Shown here: positions 1 to 10,011 of the stretch, piece by piece
Position numbering within the stretch: the first letter of the stretch is position 1
How the letters are laid out: each line of letters opens with the position of its first letter
Assembly: GCA_900660155.1 (NCBI GenBank)
Contig: CABFPE010000537.1
Location: forward strand, 454,339-475,696
DNA length: 21,358 nt
From: Hofstenia miamia
Taxonomy: Eukaryota; Xenacoelomorpha; Acoela; Hofsteniidae
Direction of reading: 5' to 3'
Notes under the pieces: generated by a model
What the model was told of the DNA's origin: nothing
What the model saw: only the letters and a program-made list of their open reading frames with translations
Database searches by the model: none
Translations under genes and position numbers: made by a program

Positions 1-257
1 AGTAAGGTCGGGCCGGCTAGACAAATCATTCATTCAATGAGGCTCGTTTTACTTTTTTTATTTTTTTAAAAATATTGTGCTATCAGAATTTTTTCAATTG
101 CTCTTCCTATTAATAAACATTTCTAAAATACGATTATAAGTGAGGAACATTGAATGAAAAAATAAGAAAAATCTGCATAATCAAATTGACAAGCAGCACT
201 ATAAATTTGGTTTGCTTAAAAACGGCTCGTTAGAAGCTCGGCTCGTTGACAAGTCTG
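1..257 (-). mobile_element. short TIR element, GAGCC family, copy 1 (cut by window edge)
   Basis: Read on the minus strand, this begins with a terminal motif CAGACTTGTCAACGAGCC, followed by GAGC/AAGC-type subterminal repeats and an AT-rich core containing TTTTTTCATTCAAT. The same order of motifs occurs at 1472 and 1954. The far end is missing because the window starts inside its other subterminal region. No protein is encoded, so this is a non-autonomous element. The GACTTGT..GAGCCGAGC style recalls hAT-like miniature elements seen in plants; that assignment is inference, because no clear 8-bp target duplication is visible. Confidence 0.6.
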
Positions 258-821
258 GTTAACACTAATAACTTATTAATTAAATTGACATATATAAGTT
301 AGAAGAGGGTTACTTTATTGGACCTTATGCAATCTGATATCTATGACAAGTTTTTTCCATTAACATGATGAAATTGCAGCACAAATTGGATGGACTTAGT
401 AGATATGCACTTTTTCTCAATTCATTATGGAAAATATCCAATCAAATTCGCAGTATAGTGCTGCTGGGTCCCTATGACGCATAAGGCGTCTCAATGTGAT
501 TTGTTTTACAGGTTCGAAATAGTTTTCTGCAGTCAAGGTAATTTTCTTGGCCGTAATGTTTTAGCAGTAATCAGACGCTAGTCGTGATTTTTTTGCCATA
601 GTCGAGGTTTTTCACTATTACTAAGTGAAATACTACCATTATGAATGGAACAATTAAAATAATGCTCATAGTTCGAACAATTAAAAAAGAATGTTTTAAA
701 AACAAAAATACAAATATAAATCATGGAAGTAAATTGTTCATCATAATGTTCAGAAATCTTAGTTTACTTACTACAGCATATATATGGGGTTTTTAATAAT
801 AAACTTTTTTTTTCCACCCCC
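258..821. other. AT-rich intergenic stretch
   Basis: No gene is visible. Apart from the tRNA-Arg-like relic inside it, the stretch is AT-rich, with scattered short open frames that show no codon structure or recognisable motif. CpG dinucleotides are present here, unlike in the block starting near 3275. Confidence 0.5.
466..535 (+). pseudogene. tRNA-Arg-like relic (tRNA pseudogene or SINE head)
   Basis: GGGTCCC is followed by TGACGCATAAGGCGTCT and, about 30 bases on, by CAGGTTCGAAAT. This matches the order of a tRNA-Arg D-arm with the internal A box (TGGCGCAATGGATAAGGCGTCT type) and a T-arm B box (GGTTCGAATC type). The A-box loop is shorter than normal by about four bases, the anticodon arm does not pair convincingly, and no 3' acceptor strand follows, so it is not a working tRNA gene. 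It could be an isolated tRNA pseudogene or the decayed head of a tRNA-derived SINE. No poly(A) or simple-repeat tail is evident to decide between them. Confidence 0.45.
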
Positions 822-885
822 CTTCCCGACTAACAAAATGTTCATAGAACATAGAATGTTTGCATTGAAAACATAAATTTAGATA

Positions 886-927
886 TAACCCTAACCATAG
901 CCCTAACCCTAACCCTAACATAACCCA
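886..927 (-). repeat. interstitial TTAGGG-like tract (left arm)
   Basis: CCCTAA units occur in a short, slightly degenerate run (several perfect hexamers interrupted by ATAG and CATA). It lies inside the left arm of the fold-back element and mirrors the tract at 1151-1180, so it most likely travels with that element and is not evidence of a chromosome end. Confidence 0.75.
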
Positions 928-1150
928 TCTAGTTTCTTTGTCAGTAAGATTCAGAGTCACTTGATGTTGCTGCCTGAAACTGAATAGCATTTTTCTTGCC
1001 ATTGACAAAGTTTGAAAACATGAAATATGGATAAAGTGTATAACATCACAAACAGACGTTTTCTAATTCGCTATCAATTAGGCTACTGACATCAAATTTG
1101 TAGAAATGGACATCAAATGACTTTGAGCTTTACTTACAAAGAAAATATAT

Positions 1151-1180
1151 GGGTTAGGGTTAGGGTTATGGTTAGGGTTA
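1151..1180 (+). repeat. interstitial TTAGGG-like tract (right arm)
   Basis: GGGTTAGGG units form a run of about five hexamers with one variant (GGGTTATGG). It is the mirror image of the tract at 886-927 and is part of the right arm of the fold-back element. Confidence 0.75.
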
Positions 1181-1471
1181 TGCCTAGATTTGTGCTTTCA
1201 ATGCAAACATTCCGTGTTTTATGAAAACAATGTTATTGCGTGGGAAAGATCCGTGTAGTGAAACATAAGCAAAGAAATCATTCATTTAATGTTGTTGAAC
1301 TTCGACAAAAATGTATTAGCTTTTTTAAAAAAGTGTTCCTACAATTATTACCAAATATTTTTGGCACAAATCGAATGTTAAATTCAAAGTTGAAAGATGC
1401 GATGCCAACAATAGCGGAAATTATACGTAAAGTAGTGTCCTACCATTTTCTCCTTTGCATACAGTACACCC

Positions 1472-1690
1472 CAGACTTGTCAATGTGCCGAGTTTCTGAA
1501 GTGCCGAGCCAAGTCGAGCCCAACTAAAACAACGAGCCTTTTTCAAGCCAAAAAATTTTATAGTTCTGCTTGTTAATCTCATTATGAAGATTTTTCGTAT
1601 TTTTTCATTCAATATACCTTATTCATAGTCTTATTTTAAAATGTTTATTAAATAATTAATAAGAAAGAAAAAGTTATCGAAGTTTAAAAA
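1472..1690 (+). mobile_element. short TIR element, GAGCC family, copy 2 (partial)
   Basis: The sequence starts CAGACTTGTCAATGTGCCGAG, then shows GTGCCGAGCCAAGTCGAGCCC and AACGAGCC, followed by the family core (TTTTTTCATTCAATATACCTT, then TCTTATTTTAAAATGTTTATTAA). Similarity to copies 1 and 3 fades near 1690, and the expected right terminal repeat is not found, so this copy is truncated or rearranged at its right end. Confidence 0.6.
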
Positions 1691-1953
1691 ATGACGTGAA
1701 ACCGTAAAAAAAGTTTGTGAAGACCTTGACCCAAAGATCACAATGAATTCACCACTAACAGTTTTAAAATTAACCTTCAGCAATAGCAAAAGTGAAACTG
1801 AATATATTACATATATAAAGTAGGCATTTATGTGCAAATAGTTGTCATAAACAATTCTGAAAAATCATCTTTCCAACTTTTACCTTCTCTCAAATACTTA
1901 CAAAATGTTTATAGACAATCGATCATTACTTCATAATGTTAGGATATTGAGAA
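1691..1953. other. AT-rich intergenic stretch between TIR elements
   Basis: No gene, repeat boundary or motif is recognised here. It separates two members of the GAGCC family and carries no right-hand terminal repeat belonging to copy 2. Confidence 0.4.
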
Positions 1954-2262
1954 GACTTGTCAACTAGCCGAGCCGAGCTTTGTAATGGGTATACAACGAG
2001 CCCAAAAACGAGCCTTTATTAAGCCAAGCTTTTTAATTTGTTTATGTAGATTTTTTTTATTTTTTCATTCAATATACCTTTTATTATAATCTTATTTTAA
2101 AATATGTTTGAAAGATTAAAAAGTGCTATGTAGACAATTCTGAGAGCCCAATATTTTTAAAAAAATTATCGAGCTAGGATGAACCTCATTGAAAGTTTCG
2201 AAGTGACAAGCCGAGTCTAGCAGAGCGAGCCCAGCTTGAAAACTTCGCCTCGTTTACAAGTC
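1954..2262 (+). mobile_element. short TIR element, GAGCC family, copy 3 (both ends present)
   Basis: This copy has both ends: GACTTGTCAACTAGCCGAGC on the left and, inverted, GACTTGTAAACGAGGCGAAG on the right, giving about 309 bp. GAGCCGAGC, AACGAGCC and AAGCCAAGC subterminal repeats cluster at both sides, and an AT-rich core shares TTTTTTCATTCAATATACC with copy 2. No coding capacity is present. The flanks do not show an obvious duplicated target site. It is probably a hAT-type miniature element by style, but the superfamily call is tentative. Confidence 0.65.
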
Positions 2263-2869
2263 AGGTATACCCTAATTGTTTTGTTGAGCGGATTGTTTAG
2301 TAACAATAAAGAAATCACTTAGTAGGAAATCGCATACTCTTATATCACGAATTTTCATATCGTTTTTGATGTAGACAAGTCAGCTAGAACTTACTTATCA
2401 ATGATGTATTAAATGATATAAGAAAACTGTCTCAAAATGGAAATCCACTGAGCATATTCACAAATTTAACTCAGCGGACGATGATTCTTTACAACAATCT
2501 CAAGGAGAACTGATTAATTACCAATTAGAAAGTTAATCAGAAGATACGATAGAAGACACTTTTTCATTTAAAGAAAATGTGAATCAAAACTAAGCAACTA
2601 GAGATTCCAACAAAATGTTCAGGCCGGTCATCATATATGCTTACCAGAAAGCTGCAGAAAATAATGTGTTTTTTTAATGTCAACTCGTCAATATGAGAAA
2701 GCTGGAGATTAAATGATCTTTACAAAAAAATAATTTTCTTAGAACAATTAAAGAAAAACAGTAATTTAGTGAAAGAATTTTTTGAAGAAGGGTCAACAGT
2801 CCTTCCACATTGACGTTTACATGGATACCACACCATTTGAAAATTTTTTCATTTAGCATTAAACATTTG
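2263..2869. other. AT-rich non-coding stretch, nothing recognised
   Basis: No open frame, repeat or RNA gene can be supported in these roughly 600 bases on either strand. It carries a few CpGs, so compositionally it belongs with the left part of the window and not with the CpG-free block that follows. Confidence 0.45.
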
Positions 2870-3125
2870 ATTGCAATATATATGTTTCAGTAAGATTATA
2901 AAATTAGGAATTTCGTGAAATCCCAAAATTCAGTGAATTTCACTTACCTCACTTCATAAAGATAATAAAATATCTTGATACTTCATGTATTTATTGGAAA
3001 AATATTAATCCTAACCCCAGCTCGTAAATGTTGTTGTTCTATTAAGTTTAAATAAAATAGCAATTTGAAAAATTCACTGATACTTTTCACGAAATTAGTA
3101 ATTACACAGAAACATATATATTTAG
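2870..3125. mobile_element. small fold-back element (about 250 bp)
   Basis: The left arm (about 2873-2950) reads ATATATATGTTTCAGTAA, then AATTTCGTGAAA, then TCAGTGAATTT. The right arm (about 3064-3122) carries the same order as its reverse complement: AATATATATGTTTCTGTG, TAATTTCGTGAAAA and ATCAGTGAATTT. The central part contains TAATCCTAACCCCAGC and is unrelated to the arms. There is no coding sequence. It could be a miniature inverted-repeat element or a simple inverted duplication; a target duplication cannot be assigned. Confidence 0.5.
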
Positions 3126-3249
3126 AAAACCAGGGTTAGGTGACTCCTAATTATCAATGCACTATGTGAAATCAATTAATGTTATGTGGTTTCCTTCAAA
3201 GCTTATAAATGATAAAATGGTCTCAGAAATCATAGCTAGTACTTGGTTC

Positions 3250-6200
3250 ATCCTCAATTTGAGGTTTTAGAAAAACGTGTCTCCCAAAAATTGCTCATCA
3301 CATGAATTGTAGTCCACTTCATCTTCTGTGTACTATTGATTCAACTCTTAGAGAAGCTTCACTCTTTTTATTCATTGAATCATCCTGGCTCAATGTAGTT
3401 ATGTCATCTGTATGCACTAACTGTTGGAATACATTTGATAACATCTATCTAACATATAATATAGTTGGTCCAGTTTATCAGCCTAGTGAGACAGAGGCTT
3501 AACTATCTTTTATTTGCATGCCTCTCTTCTTCAGCTTGTCTCATGTGTAAGGCTTGTTTCTTGCACTTAGAATCTTGAGATGATTATTGTGAGCACATTA
3601 TTAACTCTGCATCTTAGGTACAGCTTATTTTCTTGATTTATAATCCCTAAGCAAGCTATTAATACTAAACTCCCAAAATTTTTTAATTACAAGTATTTTG
3701 TGGCATTATCTGCATTTCAATTTCCTCATCTCAATGAGATTTACCTCACTATCAAAATCATTTTCTTCTATGCTTTCTAAATCCCTCATTTTGTAATAGT
3801 AACTATTCCTATTATTAATTAACCTAAATTTGTCATTTCATCAATAATAATGTTTTCAATATCTATTATATTATGCCTATGGTTTTGAAAGTGTGCTACT
3901 TTACTGTTATCTAACTTTACATTTGGTTGTTTTATCAAATAGGCATAAACAAAGTTGCCCATTTCATATGGCTTACTGCACAGTTTCTTGTTCAAGCTTT
4001 CCTTAGTATTGTATCATTGATCAATTATTTTAGTCTCTTCATTAGCTTGACCATATACTTGATGCATGAAGCATGACTTGTCAGCATAATTCTCAAATAT
4101 CATAGAGACTGGGGTTTAGAATTCTCTGCCAAACATTGCTTTAAAAGATGTTGGTTTTGTTGGTGAATTCACTGCCATATTTTACAAATACTCTGTCATC
4201 TATATTACTGACCATCAATGTTTCTGTCCAGCTTTATCACTGGTTCATTCAATCTTTCATCAATGCCATTAGCCTTTTGGTAGTTCAACATAGTTATTTC
4301 ATTCAAATTTCTAATTGCTTTTTATTTCTTGAAGCAGATTACATTTAAAATTTCTTGCCTGCTCTATGATTGTGCCATAGGTCCATACTTTGATATCCAT
4401 ACTCTTCATAGATGTCTGATATGTTTTCAGCTGTTGTTTCCTTCCCTTGTACAAGTCTTGCATATTTTGTGGAAATGTATATTATTACTAGCACATGTTG
4501 TTAGCCTTTATCTTAGTAGTTGCTACAGGTCTATATACACAATTTCATTCTAGTATTCTACTATGATCTTATCTAGACAGTCTCATTCATTTCAAAAGTG
4601 TGTTGTTCCTTACTAGACAATCTTTGCATCTGTCAAGCACATCTTTTACTGCCAATATCTCCTTGGTTGTAATTTTTGATTAAGACCTTTTTTATACTAC
4701 CAATTGATTATTTCCATGTTTGTATAGTAGGATTTTCTTAATCAATTTCTTGATAATTTTTTGTTTCCCTCATATTTTAGGATATCTTCTTCATGAATTT
4801 CTTCTCATAGTATTATTGGCAACATTGCATGCCCTTGTTAGTCAGCATTTATTTCTGAGGGTAAATCACATTCCATTTTAGGTATAAATTCAAAGATGAT
4901 ATTTTCTCCTGGTTTCTTATATTTGTGTTAATATTCTGGTAATGCTGTTAATAAGTATGCATTTGCATGCAATATGCTCTCCTTTGTTCAATTCTAAAGA
5001 TGTTCTTTCTATTGATCTCTCATTTGAATTTTCTTTAACTATGACAGTTCACTATTATCAACTATGAAGATGAATGTGGTTCTGAGAATAAAATAGTGAA
5101 TTTTTTTTAGCTTTCAACTAATTTAAGCATTTTGAGTTTTTACTTCCATAATTCAATTTACTGTTTTTTAATACCCAGCTAAGCACTTGTACCAAGCCCT
5201 TTCTTGCATCAACTATTTGACTCTTAGTGTATTGCCAATTGCAACCACACTTGCATTGCAATCAACTATAAATGTTATGCCATATTTTGGTGTACATAGT
5301 CTAGACATTTTCTTTATTTCTTCTCATACTGCTTTTTGTTCTAGTTCATGCTCTATTTTCCACTTAAATTCTGTAATTCTTTTTAACATCAATAAATTTT
5401 TCTGTATTTTCTATGCTAAGTTTTGTACAAATATATCCATAGTAATTGAAGAAACCCTTAATTCTCTTAATCTATTTCTGATATGGTCTGTTTTTTCACT
5501 CTACAAAATTCACACATAGCAGAAGTCATGTTAACAGGCTTTTAGTATGATGTATAATTTGATTCTCAATTAGTTTTTGTTGTTTTCTCATATTAATTAT
5601 TCTTATTTACTTGCAAACTGATTGGTTTTTCACTGTTTGTTTCATAGCAATCATTTCCCCTGTTGTTTTGCCTACACTGAGGAATCAATGATTGAATATC
5701 TTATTGTGATTTTCAAGTATTTATTGTAGCTTCATTGCCATTTGCTGACTTAGATGTGGATGTGTCTCTGTACACCTCTTCAAATTCTTCCACCAAGATT
5801 AGGCATTTAGGTTTTAGAATCTCTATCTGTGTTTGTAGTGTTGTTACCACCATGTTTTTTGATTAACTATAATCATTCTCACACTGTTATTCATTGAGTT
5901 GTCATTTCTTCACTAGGCACCTGTTTTCAATTACTAGAATTCCTTTTGAATAGCTAACCTCTTATTAACACTTCTGCTCCTTAACATCTTCTGTATATAG
6001 TTGCACCACTTTGTATCTCTGTTGTTCAATTTTGACATACTATTTTACATGTAAATGGATCACATTTTGTAATGTTTATCTCATCTGTTGTTCATTTTCT
6101 GGCTCATTAATATGCATTGTTCTCTGTTTGAAATCTAGTATACATCTATTACCATTCAGGAAGTGACATCTGAAAATTACATTGTACAGTAACTATGATT

Positions 6201-7235
6201 GACTGTGTCTGCTATAATAAAGTTCTTCTTAAATTATTTCTCATTTCTTACTATCTTGACATTTTCATGTTCTCCTTTGACTGTGACATAGTCTCCTGAG
6301 ACATTTATTAGTTGAACATTTACTGATTTTAGATCTTCTTATTTAGATCCTAGCATGTCACAACAAGTATCATGTTGTTGATCTTGATTAGAATTACATT
6401 CTTCCTGATAACTTGAGTCATCATCAAAACTGTGATTGATAGTTTTCTGGAGTCAGCACTCCTAATCATTTAATTATCTTGCTCCTCTTTAATACTATCA
6501 TCAATTATTATGAAACCTTCCTCTTCTTCAAAAATTGGTATTGTTTTTATATGATATTTTAGTCTGCACTTAAAACAATGGTCTTATTCAGGTTCTTCTG
6601 TTTTTGTTGCTGTAGTTTTTTTTATCTTTTGTGGCATCAGATGTTTTCATCTGTTACTGATTTTGTTTTATACTTTCCTTTATCTGTTATGCATTATTGA
6701 CTATTAACTCTATATCAACAGCTCTGGAGATCAATGTTTGTATGTCATATTCTAGGTTACACTTTATCTTGAATTGTTCCTTTAAGTTAACTAGTAGACC
6801 TCACATTATGTATGCAAACAAATTATATCTTAAATATTCATCAGATTTTTAACTGAGCAAATATAGCCATTTGACCTTCTTTATTTAGTCAGCTATGCTC
6901 ATTTGATCAATTTTGTATCAACAAGTAAATCTTTGCATTGATTCCTTACATGTAGTACACTATAGTATTGCATGAAGTAGAATTATTCTAGCTTTACATC
7001 TGATTCCAAAATTAAAAAGTAGTTAAAAGCCTCTCCTACTAAGTGCAATGGGAAATATGCCATTGTGATGGCCTGATTTATTTTTTCTTTTCATAGTTAT
7101 TACAAAAACAAAAACTACTCTTCTAATGTTTGCAAGAATGTGTAGAAAAAACAGGGAGTAGGTTTTCTTCACTACAGATTTCAGGTTCTGAATCCCTTTG
7201 ACTATCTGAGTATCTAACAGGCATAAGTAATTTTA
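3250..7235 (-). mobile_element. old, heavily decayed Ty3/gypsy-class LTR element
   Basis: Read on the minus strand, short patches occur in the order expected of gag-pol. There is a gag-like segment near 6850-7235, a zinc-knuckle-like patch with an acidic follower (EEEEGFIIIDD) near 6490-6600, an RT/RNase H junction with FIVDCNAS..VAI near 5250-5300, and an integrase patch FKAMFGREF near 4119-4145. A weak integrase tail follows near 3300-3600. Each patch resembles the corresponding part of the younger element at 13742-18440, so both belong to one lineage. No LTR pair is recognised. The copy is broken in dozens of places. Zero CpG across the body suggests long exposure to methylation decay. It is a fossil. 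Confidence 0.75.
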
Positions 7236-8165
7236 TCAATAATGAACATCAAGGGTTTGAGCTGAATCTTAATTTCAACCTTGGATTTTCTTCTTCCTTT
7301 GATGTGGTGCTAGCAATAACAATTCTAGTTTTAGGAAGAATGACAAATAAATCAATTAACACAAATGGGCTGTCAACAAAACTAAAGATAAATAAAAAAA
7401 GTTCCAATTTAATGTTTAGAGCTTCATCACTCACACAGAAAGCTAAACCATGCATTGGAACATGATAAAGTCAACATTTGAAGTCACTAAAGCAAACTCT
7501 AGCACATTGTGAGGGTGTAATCTGACTCCATTTCATTTAATATTGTTAATTGTTGCTGATTTCAACAAGATAATACAGTAACAAAATTTCATAACCAAAT
7601 AAATATAATGTAGGTAACTAATTAGCCCATTTCTGCTACTAAGGATTCAGTTCTATCTAACAGACATCATATCTAGGTTGCCAAGATGAAGACTGTCAGA
7701 GAATAAATAGTATCCAAATTTCTATGGCCTCAATTGCTATTGGCTTGCTAACTTGATCTCCCGTTTGCCATTGGCTTGTTATTCCCTACTATATAATTTT
7801 GCACATGTAAAAACTCCTATGGGCCATTTTAGCATATTATATTGAAATAATTCTGATTTAATGTATGTATGAAGTCGCCCTGCCATGACTAAACATATTA
7901 ACTACTATCTGTATGAGTACACTTGAACTAATTTGAGGAATGGTTTGAAGAAAAGTTGTAAGAGGCAAACTACAATTCAATGAAAAAGTGGTAGACAAGC
8001 ATCTGATAGATTTGAAGAAAAATCTTTTAGTGATCTCTAAACTACTGAAAAAAGTTGTACTTAATGCATGGGTTGCTACCCAATGTAGCTGCCATATAAG
8101 AGGGGTGATGTGCTACCCAAAATTTGCTGAAGAGCTTAACTTAATATTTATGTACATTAATAATA
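7236..8165. other. non-coding stretch, possibly leader or LTR remains of the old element
   Basis: No gene is recognised. Being upstream of the gag remains of the old element (minus strand), it is where that element's leader and 5' LTR would lie, but no terminal TG/CA pair or matching repeat at the other end can be seen. It includes the promoter-like cluster at 7734-7796, and the only two CpGs noticed in the region (near 7761 and 7875) are in or close to that cluster. Confidence 0.35.
7734..7796 (+). promoter_or_regulatory. promoter-like cluster: two inverted CCAAT boxes and a TATA box
   Basis: TTGCTATTGGCTTG at 7734-7747 is repeated almost exactly as TTGCCATTGGCTTG at 7765-7778, each containing ATTGG (an inverted CCAAT box). 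TATATAA follows at 7790-7796. This spacing is that of a eukaryotic core promoter firing to the right. No convincing gene lies downstream: the short frame at 7988-8185 has no recognisable content. It may be the regulatory part of a decayed LTR or a chance AT-rich match. Confidence 0.3.
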
Positions 8166-9059
8166 CTCTCTCTATATGTTTTTAGTTGACCAGTTTTTTT
8201 GGCATGTTTTATAACTTTTTTATTGAGAACTCCTATGGACACCAAAATTTTACTGATAGTAGCATATTTATTAGGTTACATCTTTATGAAAAAATATCAA
8301 TTAAATCAGATTTTAAAATTTTTGTTTTTAAATTTTTGTAATTACAAATTTAATAAATTTTACAATAATTTTTGCTGAGCTTCAAGAACTTATTTTCAGC
8401 CAAAAATTTTTGCATAGAGAGATAGAACAGAAGTTTTTCTATCCAGAAAAATCATCCTGTTGAAGGGAAAAATTTTCTCAATGCTCTAGAATCCAGGACA
8501 CAAAAAGGAAGATCTGAGGATGTAAATTTTTTAGTAGTTTCTGAGAAAGATTTACATGCTTAATATATTTTTAAACAAACCAATTTGACCACCCTAGGTT
8601 ATTGAGTTAGAATTCTTAGGTGAAAAACTTATACAAGTTAGGTTACATGGTGACTACACATTCTTATCTACTCAGAGTACAATGATTTAACTCATTAAGT
8701 AGAGTTTGGAAATTCCATGAAATTTTTTATGATTAAAAGATATACTCAATGACCTGGGTTGGTCAATTTGGGTTGTTGACAACTATTGAGAAAATGTTTG
8801 TTCCAACTCACTATACAAAAAAAATTGGCTGAGAGTTATTTTTCAAAGCTCAGTGAACATTATTGCAAATTTAATTAAATTTTTAGTTACAAAAATTTAA
8901 AAACAAAAATTTTAAAATTCAATTTAACTGACATTTTTTCATAAGTATGTAACCTAATAAATAAGCTACTATCTGACAAATTTTGGTCTCCATGGAAGTT
9001 ATTAAACAAAAGATATAAGACTTGCTGTGAAACTTGTCAACTAAAAAATATGGAGGGAG
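8166..9059. mobile_element. Stowaway-like hairpin element (Tc1/mariner type), 894 bp
   Basis: The left end is TA then CTCTCTCTATATGTTTTT. The right end, inverted, is TA then CTCCCTCCATATTTTTTAG, so the ends form a terminal inverted repeat bounded by TA target duplications (8164-8165 and 9060-9061). The arms stay complementary far inwards. Examples are TAGCATATTTATTAGGTTACAT with its counterpart near 8940-8970, and CCAATTTGACCACCC (8580-8594) with its counterpart at about 8756-8770. The left arm carries about 120 extra bases. CTCCCTCC ends with TA duplications are the hallmark of plant Stowaway/mariner elements. No transposase is encoded, so it is non-autonomous. Confidence 0.75.
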
Positions 9060-9753
9060 TAAATAAGTGAACTTTACATTATATAACTTAAAGGAAAATG
9101 AAACTATGCAGGCAACTCTAAAGGTTACAATGCCCACAATAGCAAACTTAGTAACTGTAGTTAAGGCATGAACTAAAATTTCTATGTACAGATGTTTGAT
9201 ACTTGGCTTAGCTCAGCTAGTGAGTGTGGTAAGAGTAAGGCAACTACAAAAAAATTATTGGCAATCTTGCTGCAACAATTATTTTATTGTCAGCATTAAA
9301 TAAGCAGTCATTTGTAAAAGGCAGCTATATTGTAGAATCATGGGCTGATAGGATAACTTAACTAGAAAACTAATTGACTCTGCAGATGGTTTGAATAGCG
9401 TTTACAAAACAGCCACAATTCTGGGAAATAGAATAACAAAGAACTTATAACTTTTAGATGTAACATTGGTAATTCATCCACGTAATCAACTACTTTAGGT
9501 TAAATCCAAGATGACCAATTCATATGGCCTCCAGCCAAAGCGAAATCTCCAGAGTGAAGTAAAGTGCTTAACCTATTGACTGGTGCTACCCTATTTGTCT
9601 CACTTTTAATTTCTATCTCACATCAAAAAATAAAGGATCTCATTTTCATTGTTATCTCTCATCTCACTATTAAATAGTCTGTAATTGCCAGACATTCATG
9701 CTAGCCAACAGCATGGTATCATCACAGTGTTAGGTTGTATAAGTGCATGTACG
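9060..9753. other. non-coding stretch, nothing recognised
   Basis: No gene is supported on either strand. A tRNA A-box-like string lies near 9205-9235 without a matching B box. This segment separates the Stowaway-like element from the LTR of the younger retroelement and shows no gag-like sequence in the minus direction. Confidence 0.45.
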
Positions 9754-9774
9754 TGTTGAACTGTGAATGAGAGG

Positions 9775-9780
9775 TTTATT
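9775..9780 (-). terminator. LTR polyadenylation signal
   Basis: AATAAA on the minus strand lies about 20 bases before the proposed CA end of the LTR and downstream of the LTR TATA box, consistent with the R/U5 region. Confidence 0.45.
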
Positions 9781-10011
9781 ATTTCCGTATACCTAACTGT
9801 ATACATAACCTGATGGGTCCACAATTTGGGCTGGATAGTTGAAAGACCTCCAGGAGCTACGTGTTGCCCTGTGCTGGGGAAAGCACTCCCAAATTGTCGC
9901 CAAACTTAAGCAATAGTTTTCATATAAATATAATAGAAAAAGAAAAATACAACAGTAAAACGGCAGTTGAGAGTAGATAAAATCTATTAACCATTCTCTA
10001 CAAGTTTCTCA

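Larger units (their letters stand above)
822..1248. mobile_element. fold-back element with TTAGGG-like tracts in both arms
   Basis: About 145 bp at 822-970 reappear as an imperfect reverse complement at about 1105-1248. The match includes GAATGTTTGCATTGAAA, a CCCTAACC tract, then CATATATTTTCTTTGT-like sequence and CACTTGATGT. The loop between the arms is roughly 135 bp. Outer edges are marked by TTCCC on the left and GGGAA on the right. No coding sequence is visible, so it looks like a non-autonomous hairpin-forming DNA element. The target duplication and superfamily are not clear. Confidence 0.65.

Noticed and set aside
793-1008. Minus-strand frame of 71 codons with a GLGLGLWLGL repeat
   Set aside because: The repeat is the translation of the TTAGGG-like tract, not a protein.
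886-1180. Chromosome-end telomere
   Set aside because: The tracts are short, degenerate, face each other and belong to the arms of a fold-back element.
5187-5519. Plus-strand frame of 110 codons
   Set aside because: It is antisense to the RNase H region of the old retroelement, has no motif of its own, and arises from T-rich sequence with few stops.
7249-7455. Minus-strand frame of 68 codons
   Set aside because: It has no recognisable motif and lies in AT-rich DNA upstream of the old gag remains, so it is probably chance.
9205-9235. tRNA-like string TAGCTCAGCTAGTGAG
   Set aside because: It resembles an A box, but no B box or acceptor pairing follows at the right distance, so no tRNA or SINE call is made.
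9886-9902. Primer binding site TGGCGACAATTTGGGAG
   Set aside because: Only the first seven bases fit a tRNA-Ser type primer site and it lies inside the proposed LTR, with no gag downstream. It is kept only as a possible alternative LTR boundary.
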